Assembly: GCA_937860145.1 (NCBI GenBank)
Contig: CALMBF010000077.1
Coordinates: 1-64,000, forward strand
Direction of reading: 5' to 3'
Length of the DNA stretch: 64,000 nt
Origin: an uncultured Geobacter sp.
Lineage (GTDB): Bacteria; Desulfobacterota; Desulfuromonadia; Geobacterales; DSM-12255
Position 1 is the stretch's first letter, and each line of letters opens with the position of its first letter. The position numbers were made by a program, and so were the translations under genes. The notes under the pieces are model-generated. The model was not told where the DNA came from and searched no databases. It saw only the letters and a program-made list of their open reading frames with translations. This document shows positions 1 through 9,986 of the stretch, one piece after another.

Positions 1-502
<502 letters not shown>

Positions 503-622
503 TTATGCTTTTGCGTAGTTTCGTGAAAAGAGCTCATTTAAATACCAAAATTTTCTATGATTTTCAACTTAATTCCAACAGTTCCCGCTTGTTTTAAGAC
601 GGGGAGGTGTTATTATTTACCC

Positions 623-883
623 ATGAAAACACGTCATCTAAAACGGCGTTTCCTAAGCCGACTGAGCCTCAAAGAGTCGTGGGTCATATTTTTCATACTC
701 GGCATCATCATGATGAATTACCCGTTCCTGCATATCTTCAACAAAAACATCATTATTCACGGAATACCGCTGCTGCTCATCTACATAATCGGCGGGTGGG
801 CAGTCTCCATTCTGGTTATCTTTCTTTTCACAAAATCGATACGATCGGGCAGTGACGAACAGAGCGGGCCGGAGAATCAATGA
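623..883 (+). CDS. Small two-helix membrane protein, possible small subunit of the adjacent symporter-like sensor
   Basis: This frame encodes 86 residues: a basic N-terminus, two hydrophobic segments (about residues 20-38 and 45-70) with the loop FLHIFNKN between them, and a polar tail. Its stop overlaps the next start (ATGA at 880-883), so it is probably translationally coupled to the symporter-phosphatase. Small two-helix proteins of this kind (DUF485/DUF4212-like) often sit directly upstream of sodium:solute symporter proteins and are thought to be accessory subunits. The layout fits, but family membership is inference. The frame is open back to 557; ATG 623 was preferred because it precedes the basic, positive-inside segment. 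A GGGGAGG lies 15 nt upstream, which is longer than usual. Confidence 0.6.
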   Translation: MKTRHLKRRFLSRLSLKESWVIFFILGIIMMNYPFLHIFNKNIIIHGIPLLLIYIIGGWAVSILVIFLFTKSIRSGSDEQSGPENQ

Positions 884-3800
884 TCGGTCTGGGAACCCTG
901 ATAACTACCGTAGCGCTCTATGTCATCCTCCATTTCCTCGTGGCCACCTATGCCTATGACCGGTACCGCAAGGGGAGGAGCGTGGTATCGAACTCGTTCG
1001 TCTACTCCCTCTCCATCACGGTGTACTGCACCTCTTGGACCTATTACGGGAGCGTCGGCAGGGCTGCCACCTCAGGACTCGATTTCATCACCATCTATCT
1101 CGGTCCATCCCTGACGGCGTTTGCCTGGTGGTTCATCCTCCGGAAGATAGTCCGCATCGCAAAGGACAACAACATAACATCCATCGCGGACTTTCTGAGT
1201 TCACGCTACGGCAAGTCCCAGTTCCTCGGCGCACTCATCACCGTCATCGCCGTCCTGGGGATAGTCCCCTACATCGCCCTGCAACTGAAAGCCGTTTCCA
1301 CGACATTCTCCCTCATCTGCTCCCACCCCGCTTTCCACATACCACCGAATCTCAGAGACTCGTTCATCATCAACAATTCCGGTCTCCTCTTCTCCATCTT
1401 CATCAGTTCGTTCGGCATCTTCTTCGGTGCGCGCACCCTTGCCACGACGGTCCGCCATGAAGGGCTGGTCGCCGCAATAGCATTCGAATCGATCGTCAAA
1501 CTGCTGGCATTCCTGGGCGTCGGTGTGTACGTCACCTACTTCCACTTCAACGGGTTCGGTGACATATTCTCACAGATGGCAGCAAAAGAGCCCCGGCTCT
1601 TCGATCACCTGACAACCCTGGCAGGTGAAGGAGAGACGAGCTATATCGACTGGGCCTCCACCCTGTTCCTGGCGATGGGAAGCGTCATGCTCCTGCCGCG
1701 CCAGTTCCAGATCATGGTCATCGAAAACTCCGACGAGAGTCACATCAAGGAGGCCATGTGGCGCTTCCCCGCCTACCTCTTCGCCATAAACCTCTTCGTC
1801 ATCCCCCTTGCCTTTGCCGGCATCCTCCTGAGCGGCAGCAACAAAGGCGCGGACTTTTTCGTCCTGACGATACCCATGAATGCCAACCACCCCTGGCTTG
1901 CCCTTCTCGCCTTTCTCGGCGGCTTTTCCGCCGCGGCAGGGATGGTCATCGCGGAATCCGTGGCCACCTCCACCATGGTCCTCAACCATCTGCTCATGCC
2001 GATGGTGCTCAAGTTCAAGGTGACCGAGTCTTACTCACGCCTGCTCCTCTTCCTGAAGCGGATCAGTATCTTCGCCATCGTTTTTCTCGGTTTTGCCTAT
2101 TACAACATCATCGGCAGCACCTACTCCCTGGTCAACATCGGCCTCATCTCCTTTTCCGCCGCTGCCCAGCTGGCACCTGCACTTATAGGTGCACTGTACT
2201 GGAAGCGGGGAAACCTGATCGGGGCCGTTGCCGGCATATTCTTCGGCTTCGTCATCTGGATATATACCCTGCTCATCCCCTCCTTCATCCTGTCCGGTTG
2301 GTGGGAGTCCGACCTGCTGGAAAAGGGGCTTTTCGGCATTGAACTCCTCAAGCCGACCGAGCTGTTCGGACTGACCGGTCTGGGGCTCTGGAGCAATGCC
2401 CTTTTCTGGAGCATGCTCTTCAACGTCGGCAGTTACCTCCTGTTCTCCATCGTTCTCGAACAGAACGAAACGGAACGGGAGCAGAGCACCAAGTTCGTCG
2501 ACCCGTACAACCTCGATGGACACCAGGATGCCTGGGAGACGAAACGTCTTTCCAAACCGGTCACCATTATGGAGTTCGTCAACCTGATGGAAAATTTCAT
2601 CGGGGAAACCCATGCACATGCTGCCATCAGCGAGTACCTGGGTGAGCATGAGATCGATGAAAAAGGTATGGTCTCCGAATTCGAACTGCCGAGTCTCAAA
2701 CGGTTCGTCGAAAAGACCCTGGCCGGCTCCGTAGGCTCGGCGGCAGCCAAGGCGATCGTTGAAAGTTATCTCTCCGACATCGGTTCACAGATGGAATCGT
2801 TCTACGATGTCTTCAGGTCCGTGCGCTCCTCACTCGAGGAGAGCCGCGAGGCACTCTATGTCAGGCTTAAATCATCGGAAATCATGAACAAGACGCAGGA
2901 CCTGAAACTGATCATCAATGAGCTCCTTGAGCTGTTGATGACAGAGTTCAAGTTCGACTTGATCGTTGTCAGGCTTCTCGACCAGCAGGGCCGGCTGGCG
3001 GTCTGTGCTGCCCACGATTCATCGGGCAGCGCGAGGCCCCACCCGGATATCATGCCGGACGAGGACAGCTACATCGCCGAGCTTCTTGCCAGCAGACGAC
3101 CCCAGTTTGCCAACGATACGCGCAACCTGAAGAGGTTTCCCCATTCGGCCGCAACACCCCTGGAGCAGTACCTGGCATTTGCCCACATTCCCATTGCCGG
3201 AGAACGAGAGCCTTCGGGGATCCTCTCCGTTTTCTCCACGTCGATTGTCGGCCTGTTCACGGAGGAGCTCCTGAACCTGCTGTCGAGCCTTGCGGGCCAG
3301 CTGGCAGTAGCCGTCGAACTCGTGGACGAGAGGGAAGCGAGGGAGATGGAAAAGGCGCAGAAGGACGCCGCCCTCCTCAAGAATGCGGCAGTTGTCCACG
3401 AGATGGAAATCGCGAAACAGATCCAGCTGTCACTGCTTCCCGAGTCACCCCCCGAACTCCCCGGAATCCAGACAGCCTTTCTCTCGGTAGCTGCCGACCA
3501 TGTCGGGGGTGATTATTACGACTTCTTTGTCCGGGACGGCAGAATAGTCGATGCAGTCATCGCCGACGTCTCCGGACACAACGTGGGGGCGGCCCTGATC
3601 ATGGTGGAGACCCGCTCGGTCCTCCGTGCCCAGGTCAATGTCAGCAGCAGCCCGGGCAGAATACTCGCGAGCCTCAACAATCTCCTGTTCAGCGACCTGA
3701 CCAGGGCCGAGCTGTTCATCACCATGTTCTACATCAAATACGACACCCTGACCCAGTGGCTCTCCTACTCCAGCGCAGGTCACAACCAGCCCCTCCTCTA

Positions 3801-4143
3801 TCGCAGTTCCGACGGGACTTGCCAGTATCTCGATGCAGAGGGACTCATCATCGGGGTCAAGGAAGATGTCTTCTTCGAGGAAAAATCCATCCTGCTTGAC
3901 CCGGGCGACATACTGCTCCTCTACACCGACGGCCTGACGGAAACAGCCAACGAGGAGGGTGAAATGTACGGCCTCGAGCGGCTCAGCTCCCTTCTCGGCG
4001 AAATCCACGGCGAGCCGTTGCAGAACATGATCGACCTTATCTACCGGGACATGATCGGCTTTGCCGGCAATTTCAACCTTGCCGACGACGTTTCGATCGT
4101 CGCGATCCGGGTAGAACGCTCGGACCAGGATCAACAGGACTAG
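880..4143 (+). CDS. Sodium:solute symporter-like sensor fused to GAF and SpoIIE/PP2C phosphatase
   Basis: This is a 1087-residue fusion. Residues 1 to about 540 form a multi-helix sodium:solute symporter (SSS) domain beginning MIGLGTLITTVALYVILHFL. A linker and probable coiled coil (about 600-690) leads to a GAF-like domain (about 690-830), a helix (about 830-855), and a C-terminal SpoIIE-type PP2C phosphatase (about 856-1080). Metal-binding acidic residues are visible at D878 (GGDYYDFF), D896 (VIADVSGHNVGAAL) and D1017 (LLYTDGLTE). The expected role is an RsbU-like serine phosphatase that dephosphorylates the STAS protein encoded next door, with the transporter domain sensing or importing a solute. 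SSS domains fused to histidine kinases (CbrA type) are well known; the SSS-PP2C form is less common. The gene overlaps the upstream small membrane gene by 4 nt. Confidence 0.88.
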   Translation: MIGLGTLITTVALYVILHFLVATYAYDRYRKGRSVVSNSFVYSLSITVYCTSWTYYGSVGRAATSGLDFITIYLGPSLTAFAWWFILRKIVRIAKDNNITSIADFLSSRYGKSQFLGALITVIAVLGIVPYIALQLKAVSTTFSLICSHPAFHIPPNLRDSFIINNSGLLFSIFISSFGIFFGARTLATTVRHEGLVAAIAFESIVKLLAFLGVGVYVTYFHFNGFGDIFSQMAAKEPRLFDHLTTLAGEGETSYIDWASTLFLAMGSVMLLPRQFQIMVIENSDESHIKEAMWRFPAYLFAINLFVIPLAFAGILLSGSNKGADFFVLTIPMNANHPWLALLAFLGGFSAAAGMVIAESVATSTMVLNHLLMPMVLKFKVTESYSRLLLFLKRISIFAIVFLGFAYYNIIGSTYSLVNIGLISFSAAAQLAPALIGALYWKRGNLIGAVAGIFFGFVIWIYTLLIPSFILSGWWESDLLEKGLFGIELLKPTELFGLTGLGLWSNALFWSMLFNVGSYLLFSIVLEQNETEREQSTKFVDPYNLDGHQDAWETKRLSKPVTIMEFVNLMENFIGETHAHAAISEYLGEHEIDEKGMVSEFELPSLKRFVEKTLAGSVGSAAAKAIVESYLSDIGSQMESFYDVFRSVRSSLEESREALYVRLKSSEIMNKTQDLKLIINELLELLMTEFKFDLIVVRLLDQQGRLAVCAAHDSSGSARPHPDIMPDEDSYIAELLASRRPQFANDTRNLKRFPHSAATPLEQYLAFAHIPIAGEREPSGILSVFSTSIVGLFTEELLNLLSSLAGQLAVAVELVDEREAREMEKAQKDAALLKNAAVVHEMEIAKQIQLSLLPESPPELPGIQTAFLSVAADHVGGDYYDFFVRDGRIVDAVIADVSGHNVGAALIMVETRSVLRAQVNVSSSPGRILASLNNLLFSDLTRAELFITMFYIKYDTLTQWLSYSSAGHNQPLLYRSSDGTCQYLDAEGLIIGVKEDVFFEEKSILLDPGDILLLYTDGLTETANEEGEMYGLERLSSLLGEIHGEPLQNMIDLIYRDMIGFAGNFNLADDVSIVAIRVERSDQDQQD

Positions 4144-4210
4144 CATAAAACGCTAAATATGCTATATTATTAAATGATATCATCACATCTGCCGCAAAGG
4201 GACCACACCA

Positions 4211-4543
4211 ATGAACCTAACCATCGAAAAAATCAAGGACGTTGTCGTACTCCACATCAAGGAAGAGCGTCTTGATGCACATAATTCGGGAGAGTTGAAG
4301 GCTGAAATGCAGCGCCTTTTCGAGGAGGGGAACAAACAGCTCCTGATCGAGCTGAAGGACGTACGCTTCATCGACAGTTCCGGCCTGGGCGCCCTGGTTT
4401 CCGGCTTCAAGAACGCAACGACCTACCAGGGGGATTTGAAACTCTCATCCCTCCAACCCCAGGTCAAATCGATGTTCGAACTGACCCGACTGCACCGGGT
4501 ATTTGAGATTTTTCCATCAACGGCCGAGGCACTGGAACGTTAG
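4211..4543 (+). CDS. STAS-domain anti-sigma factor antagonist
   Basis: This 110-residue single STAS domain is of the SpoIIAA/RsbV type. The phosphorylation loop is DSSGLGALVSG, so the phosphoacceptor serine should be Ser57 (D55-S56-S57-G58). Unphosphorylated, such proteins bind their partner kinase/anti-sigma factor and release its target; phosphorylated, they let go. The SpoIIE-type phosphatase lies directly upstream (67-nt gap) and the kinase directly downstream (20-nt gap), giving a compact partner-switching unit. The gap from 4144 to 4210 contains a 7-bp inverted repeat (TAGCATA/TATGCTA, 4141-4164) with no T-tract and no clear function. Confidence 0.9.
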   Translation: MNLTIEKIKDVVVLHIKEERLDAHNSGELKAEMQRLFEEGNKQLLIELKDVRFIDSSGLGALVSGFKNATTYQGDLKLSSLQPQVKSMFELTRLHRVFEIFPSTAEALER

Positions 4544-4563
4544 ATTTTGCGCAAGAGGTATTC

Positions 4564-4989
4564 ATGAAGAGGAATGCCATCGAACTGGACATCAGGGTTC
4601 CGAACCAGACCCGGTACCTGAGCCTCATCGGCAGGATCGGCGAAGACATCGCCAAGGAACTGGACCGCTATTCCGGTGACAGGGAGACCCTTGCGTACCA
4701 GATAAACCTGGTGCTGACCGAGGCGATGGTCAATGCGATCAAGTATGGCAACCCTGAAAACAGGGAAGATTCGGTGCATATCCTCATCAACATCAGCGAC
4801 AACGAACTGTTCATCAGGATATACGATTACGGGCAGGGGTTCGATATCAACGAGATTCCGGAGCCTGACTTCGAAGGTCTCGACGACCGGGGACGGGGGA
4901 TATTTCTTATAAAGTCACTGATGGATTCGGTCTGCTACAAACGAGACCTGAAGGGAAATGTCCTCGAGATGATGAAGCAGCTGCATTGA
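4564..4989 (+). CDS. RsbW/SpoIIAB-like serine kinase (HATPase_c), putative anti-sigma factor
   Basis: This 141-residue protein has the GHKL ATPase boxes. The N box is LTEAMVNAIKYGN (about 51-63), the G1 box is DYGQGFD (about 98-104), and the G2 box is DRGRGIFLIKSLMD (about 117-130). In known systems it phosphorylates the STAS antagonist and sequesters a sigma factor or another output protein. No sigma-factor gene is adjacent, because the next gene is lgt on the opposite strand, so the output is unknown. It is the third gene of the partner-switching operon and its stop lies 15 bases from the convergent end of lgt. Confidence 0.88.
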   Translation: MKRNAIELDIRVPNQTRYLSLIGRIGEDIAKELDRYSGDRETLAYQINLVLTEAMVNAIKYGNPENREDSVHILINISDNELFIRIYDYGQGFDINEIPEPDFEGLDDRGRGIFLIKSLMDSVCYKRDLKGNVLEMMKQLH

Positions 4990-5004
4990 AGGGGTTGAAG
5001 GATT

Positions 5005-5793
5005 TCACCCCTCCCGTCTGTTTCCGCGCACGCAACCAACCACGACCATACCCACTCCCAGGAAAAACATCGGCAGGCTCAGCAGCTGCCCCATGGTCGC
5101 CCCCCCCAGCAGGAAACCGAGCTGCCTGTCCGGCTCCCGGAAAAACTCGACACAGAAACGGAACAGGCCATACCCCCCGATGAACGTCCAGAACGTCGTA
5201 CCGACAGGAGTCTTCAGCCTGGCGACAATCCTGACAATGGTGAAGAGGACCACCCCTTCAAGAAACGCCTCGTACAGCTGGGAAGGATGCCGCGGCAATC
5301 CGTCGCTGTTGGGAAAGACCATCCCCCAGGGTCCATCCGTCACCCTGCCGTAGAGTTCACCGTTGATGAAATTACCCAGCCTGCCGAGCCCGAGGCCGAT
5401 GGGACCGGCCTGGCACAACAGGTCGGCCATCCGCCAGAAATCGAGCCCCTTCTTGCGGAAAATATACAGGGCGGAAACCAGGGCCCCGAGCAGGCCGCCA
5501 TGGAACGACATCCCCCCTTCCCATACGGCCAGGACCTTGAGGGGGTGGGCAAGATACCAGGAAAAGTCGTAAAACAGGATGTAGCCCAAACGCCCCCCCA
5601 GCACTATCCCCAGCGCGATGGTGAACACCAGGTCAGACGCCAGTTCGGCTGAGATGTCCAGCCCCCGCCTCTTTGACTGGCTGCGGAGGATGAAGTAAGC
5701 GGCAAGAAAACCGAGGATATACATGAGTCCGTACCATCTGAACTCAAGGGGGCCGATACGGAGGAAAACAGGGTCTATGGAATGGAATTTCAT
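5005..5793 (-). CDS. lgt: Prolipoprotein diacylglyceryl transferase
   Basis: Lgt transfers diacylglycerol from phosphatidylglycerol to the lipobox cysteine of prolipoproteins in the inner membrane. The 262-residue protein begins MKFHSIDPVFLRIGPLEFRW and has about seven membrane segments. Family landmarks are GGRLGYILFYD, FHGGLLGA, the Lgt signature RLGNFINGELYGR and RHPSQLYEA. A longer in-frame start exists at 5832, but the protein begins with the usual Lgt N-terminus at 5793, and 5832 falls in the terminator of the upstream tRNA. It is convergent with the RsbW-like gene; a short GGGGTTGAA/TTCACCCC hairpin lies between them at 4991-5012. Confidence 0.94.
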   Translation of the reverse strand: MKFHSIDPVFLRIGPLEFRWYGLMYILGFLAAYFILRSQSKRRGLDISAELASDLVFTIALGIVLGGRLGYILFYDFSWYLAHPLKVLAVWEGGMSFHGGLLGALVSALYIFRKKGLDFWRMADLLCQAGPIGLGLGRLGNFINGELYGRVTDGPWGMVFPNSDGLPRHPSQLYEAFLEGVVLFTIVRIVARLKTPVGTTFWTFIGGYGLFRFCVEFFREPDRQLGFLLGGATMGQLLSLPMFFLGVGMVVVGCVRGNRREG

Positions 5794-5830
5794 GGAGATA
5801 CCCGAGGCAGGCCTTGCGGATTGTACCAAC

Positions 5831-5860
5831 AAAAAAGGGGAACGCTATTCGCGAACCCCT
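5831..5860 (-). terminator. Intrinsic terminator of tRNA-Ala
   Basis: On the minus strand a GC-rich hairpin (arms 5839/5840 and 5851-5860, with a two-base internal mismatch and loop TATTC) is followed by six T residues (AAAAAA at 5831-5836 on the plus strand). It lies 10 nt beyond the CCA end of tRNA-Ala and would stop that transcript before lgt. Confidence 0.7.
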
Positions 5861-5869
5861 TGTTGTTTT

Positions 5870-5945
<76 letters not shown>

Positions 5946-5957
5946 AAACGAAGCACT

Positions 5958-5986
5958 CTTATAACAAACCGAAGGTACCACGTCAA
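5958..5986 (-). promoter_or_regulatory. Sigma-70 promoter of tRNA-Ala
   Basis: On the minus strand TTGACG (plus coordinates 5981-5986) and TATAAG (5958-5963) are separated by 17 bp. The -10 box lies 12 nt before the tRNA 5' end at 5945. Both boxes are close to consensus. Confidence 0.8.
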
Positions 5987-6013
5987 CAACTTTTTTCGGG
6001 GTACCGCCGAGGC

Positions 6014-8130
<2,117 letters not shown>

Positions 8131-8159
8131 CAGTACAGACTAATTCAGGAGGCTACCCA

Positions 8160-9221
8160 ATGTACAAGGCTAAAGCATATTCAGTTGCCAGCGCCACCTC
8201 ACCCTTCACCTCAGACACCATCCCCCGCCGGGAGACTACCGACCGGGACGTGCAGATAGAGATCCTCTACTGCGGCATCTGCCACTCGGACCTGCACACG
8301 GTCCGGGACGAATGGAACAGTGTCATGCCCACCGTCTACCCCTGCGTACCGGGGCACGAGATCGTCGGCCGGGTGACCGAAATCGGCTCGGCCGTCAGCA
8401 CGGTCAAACCGGGCAACCTGGTGGGGGTCGGTTGCCTGGTCGATTCGGACCACACCTGCCCCAGCTGCCGGGCTGACCTTGAGCAGTTCTGCCCCGATGC
8501 GACGTTTACCTACAACTCCCCCGACAAGCATGGCACGGGGCCGGTCACCTATGGCGGTTACTCGGAGAGCATCGTCGTTGACGAGCGTTTCGTGCTGCGT
8601 GTCCCCGCTCATCTCGACCTGGCAGGGGTGGCGCCGCTCCTCTGCGCCGGCATCACCACCTACTCTCCTATCCGGCGCTGGGGAGACATCACGGGTAAAA
8701 AAGTCGGCGTGGTGGGCCTCGGCGGCCTGGGACACATGGGGGTCAAGTTCGCCCGGGCCTTCGGAGCCCATGTCGTGGTCTTCACCACGTCGCCGGGCAA
8801 ACGGGATGATGCCCTCCGCCTGGGAGCCCATGAGGTGATCGTCTCCACCGACGCCGCCGAGATGCAGCGGCACGCCGGCAGCTTCGACTTCATCCTCGAC
8901 ACCGTTGCCGCCGAGCACGACATCAACGCCTCTATCGCCATGCTCGGCCTCGATGGCACCATCACCCTGGTCGGCGCGCCGGACAAGCCGCTGCCGGTAT
9001 CGGCATTCAGCCTCCTGTTCGGCAGAAAAAGCATCTCCGGCTCCCTCATCGGAGGCATCAGGGAGACCCAGGAGATGCTCGACTTCTGCGGCGAGCACAA
9101 CATCACCGCCGTCGTGGAGGTCATCCCGATCCAGAAGGTCAACGAGGCGTACGAGCGGCTGGTCAAATCGGACGTGAAGTACCGGTTTTCCATCGACATG
9201 GCGTCGCTGAAGACTGAGTAG
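8160..9221 (+). CDS. NAD(P)-dependent zinc alcohol dehydrogenase (CAD/YahK-like)
   Basis: This 353-residue medium-chain dehydrogenase has the catalytic zinc site C41 (YCGICHSDLH) and H66-E67 (PGHE), with a third ligand expected at about C163. The Rossmann motif is GLGGLGHMG. Its best match is the cinnamyl-alcohol/YahK group of NADPH-dependent aldehyde reductases. The structural zinc lobe is unusual: where relatives have four cysteines, this protein shows D97 followed by C100, C103 and C111 (DSDHTCPSC), so one ligand is replaced by aspartate. A good GGAGG lies upstream of the ATG. It is co-directional with the aldo/keto reductase and 27 nt from the ferredoxin gene. Confidence 0.92.
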   Translation: MYKAKAYSVASATSPFTSDTIPRRETTDRDVQIEILYCGICHSDLHTVRDEWNSVMPTVYPCVPGHEIVGRVTEIGSAVSTVKPGNLVGVGCLVDSDHTCPSCRADLEQFCPDATFTYNSPDKHGTGPVTYGGYSESIVVDERFVLRVPAHLDLAGVAPLLCAGITTYSPIRRWGDITGKKVGVVGLGGLGHMGVKFARAFGAHVVVFTTSPGKRDDALRLGAHEVIVSTDAAEMQRHAGSFDFILDTVAAEHDINASIAMLGLDGTITLVGAPDKPLPVSAFSLLFGRKSISGSLIGGIRETQEMLDFCGEHNITAVVEVIPIQKVNEAYERLVKSDVKYRFSIDMASLKTE

Positions 9222-9248
9222 TCGCACGCCAGGGAGGAAAGGTGTCCA

Positions 9249-9986
9249 ATGGAATCTACGCTGGATAGTCACACTAAGAGTACTGACTGCGTACGTGACG
9301 GGATGAACCTCACTCGCCGGGAATTCATCAAGGGGGTCGGATTAGGGGGCGGCGCAGTCGTGCTGCTTGGCCAGTTCGGCATCCATGGGGCGGCCTGGGC
9401 CCTTTCCGGGGACCCCCTGCTGAAGATGGTGCTGGTTGATTACGCCAAGTGCACCGGCTGCCAGACGTGCGAAGCGGCCTGTTCGGCGCAGAACCGGCCG
9501 GTAACCGTCGCTGGCCGGGAACTGCCGGGGCTCGGGAACCCACGGTTCGCCAACATCCGGGTGCACCGTTTCAACCCCGACGTGGATGTGCCGAGCGTCT
9601 GCGCCATGTGCAGCGACACCCCCTGCGTAAAGGCGTGCCCGGTCGATCCGGACCCCAGGACCGGCCGGCGCGCCCTCTACCGGGACCAGGCGACCCGCAC
9701 GATCCGCAACGACCCGGGCAGGTGCCTCGGCTGCCGGAGCTGTGCCAGGGCCTGCGCGACGGAGCGGACAGGGGTCATCACCCCCAACCCGGCGACGGGC
9801 AAGCCCGAGCGGATCTGCACGCTCTGCGGCGGCGACCCGCAGTGCGTCAGGCGGTGCCCCTTCGGGGCGCTCTCCTTCGTGGAGGTCCGGCGTGACCGGA
9901 AGTTCTATGGCCTGGGACCGGAACAGATAGCGGCTGAGCTGGCCAAGGGCTGGTACGGAACGGCTGAATTCGGAGGTGCACAATGA
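9249..9986 (+). CDS. Tat-exported ferredoxin-like protein with four [4Fe-4S] sites, partner of AOR
   Basis: The protein has 245 residues. After a short N-terminal extension comes a twin-arginine signal, MNLTRREFIKGVGLGGG, with a hydrophobic core and a probable cut after AAWA. Four cysteine clusters follow: CTGCQTCEAAC, CAMCSDTPCVKACP, CLGCRSCARAC and CTLCGGDPQCVRRCP, the layout of DMSO-reductase-type electron-transfer subunits. ATG 9249 has GGGAGG upstream; ATG 9303, which begins exactly at the Tat signal, is a possible alternative start. It overlaps the AOR gene by 4 nt, so it is likely that enzyme's electron carrier. The Tat signal implies periplasmic location although the AOR itself has none. 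Confidence 0.88.
   Translation: MESTLDSHTKSTDCVRDGMNLTRREFIKGVGLGGGAVVLLGQFGIHGAAWALSGDPLLKMVLVDYAKCTGCQTCEAACSAQNRPVTVAGRELPGLGNPRFANIRVHRFNPDVDVPSVCAMCSDTPCVKACPVDPDPRTGRRALYRDQATRTIRNDPGRCLGCRSCARACATERTGVITPNPATGKPERICTLCGGDPQCVRRCPFGALSFVEVRRDRKFYGLGPEQIAAELAKGWYGTAEFGGAQ

Noticed and set aside
4141-4164. Inverted repeat TAGCATA/TATGCTA after the symporter-phosphatase gene, considered as a terminator
   Set aside because: The stem is only 7 bp and AU-rich with a 10-nt loop and no clean T-tract, and the next two genes belong to the same signalling unit.
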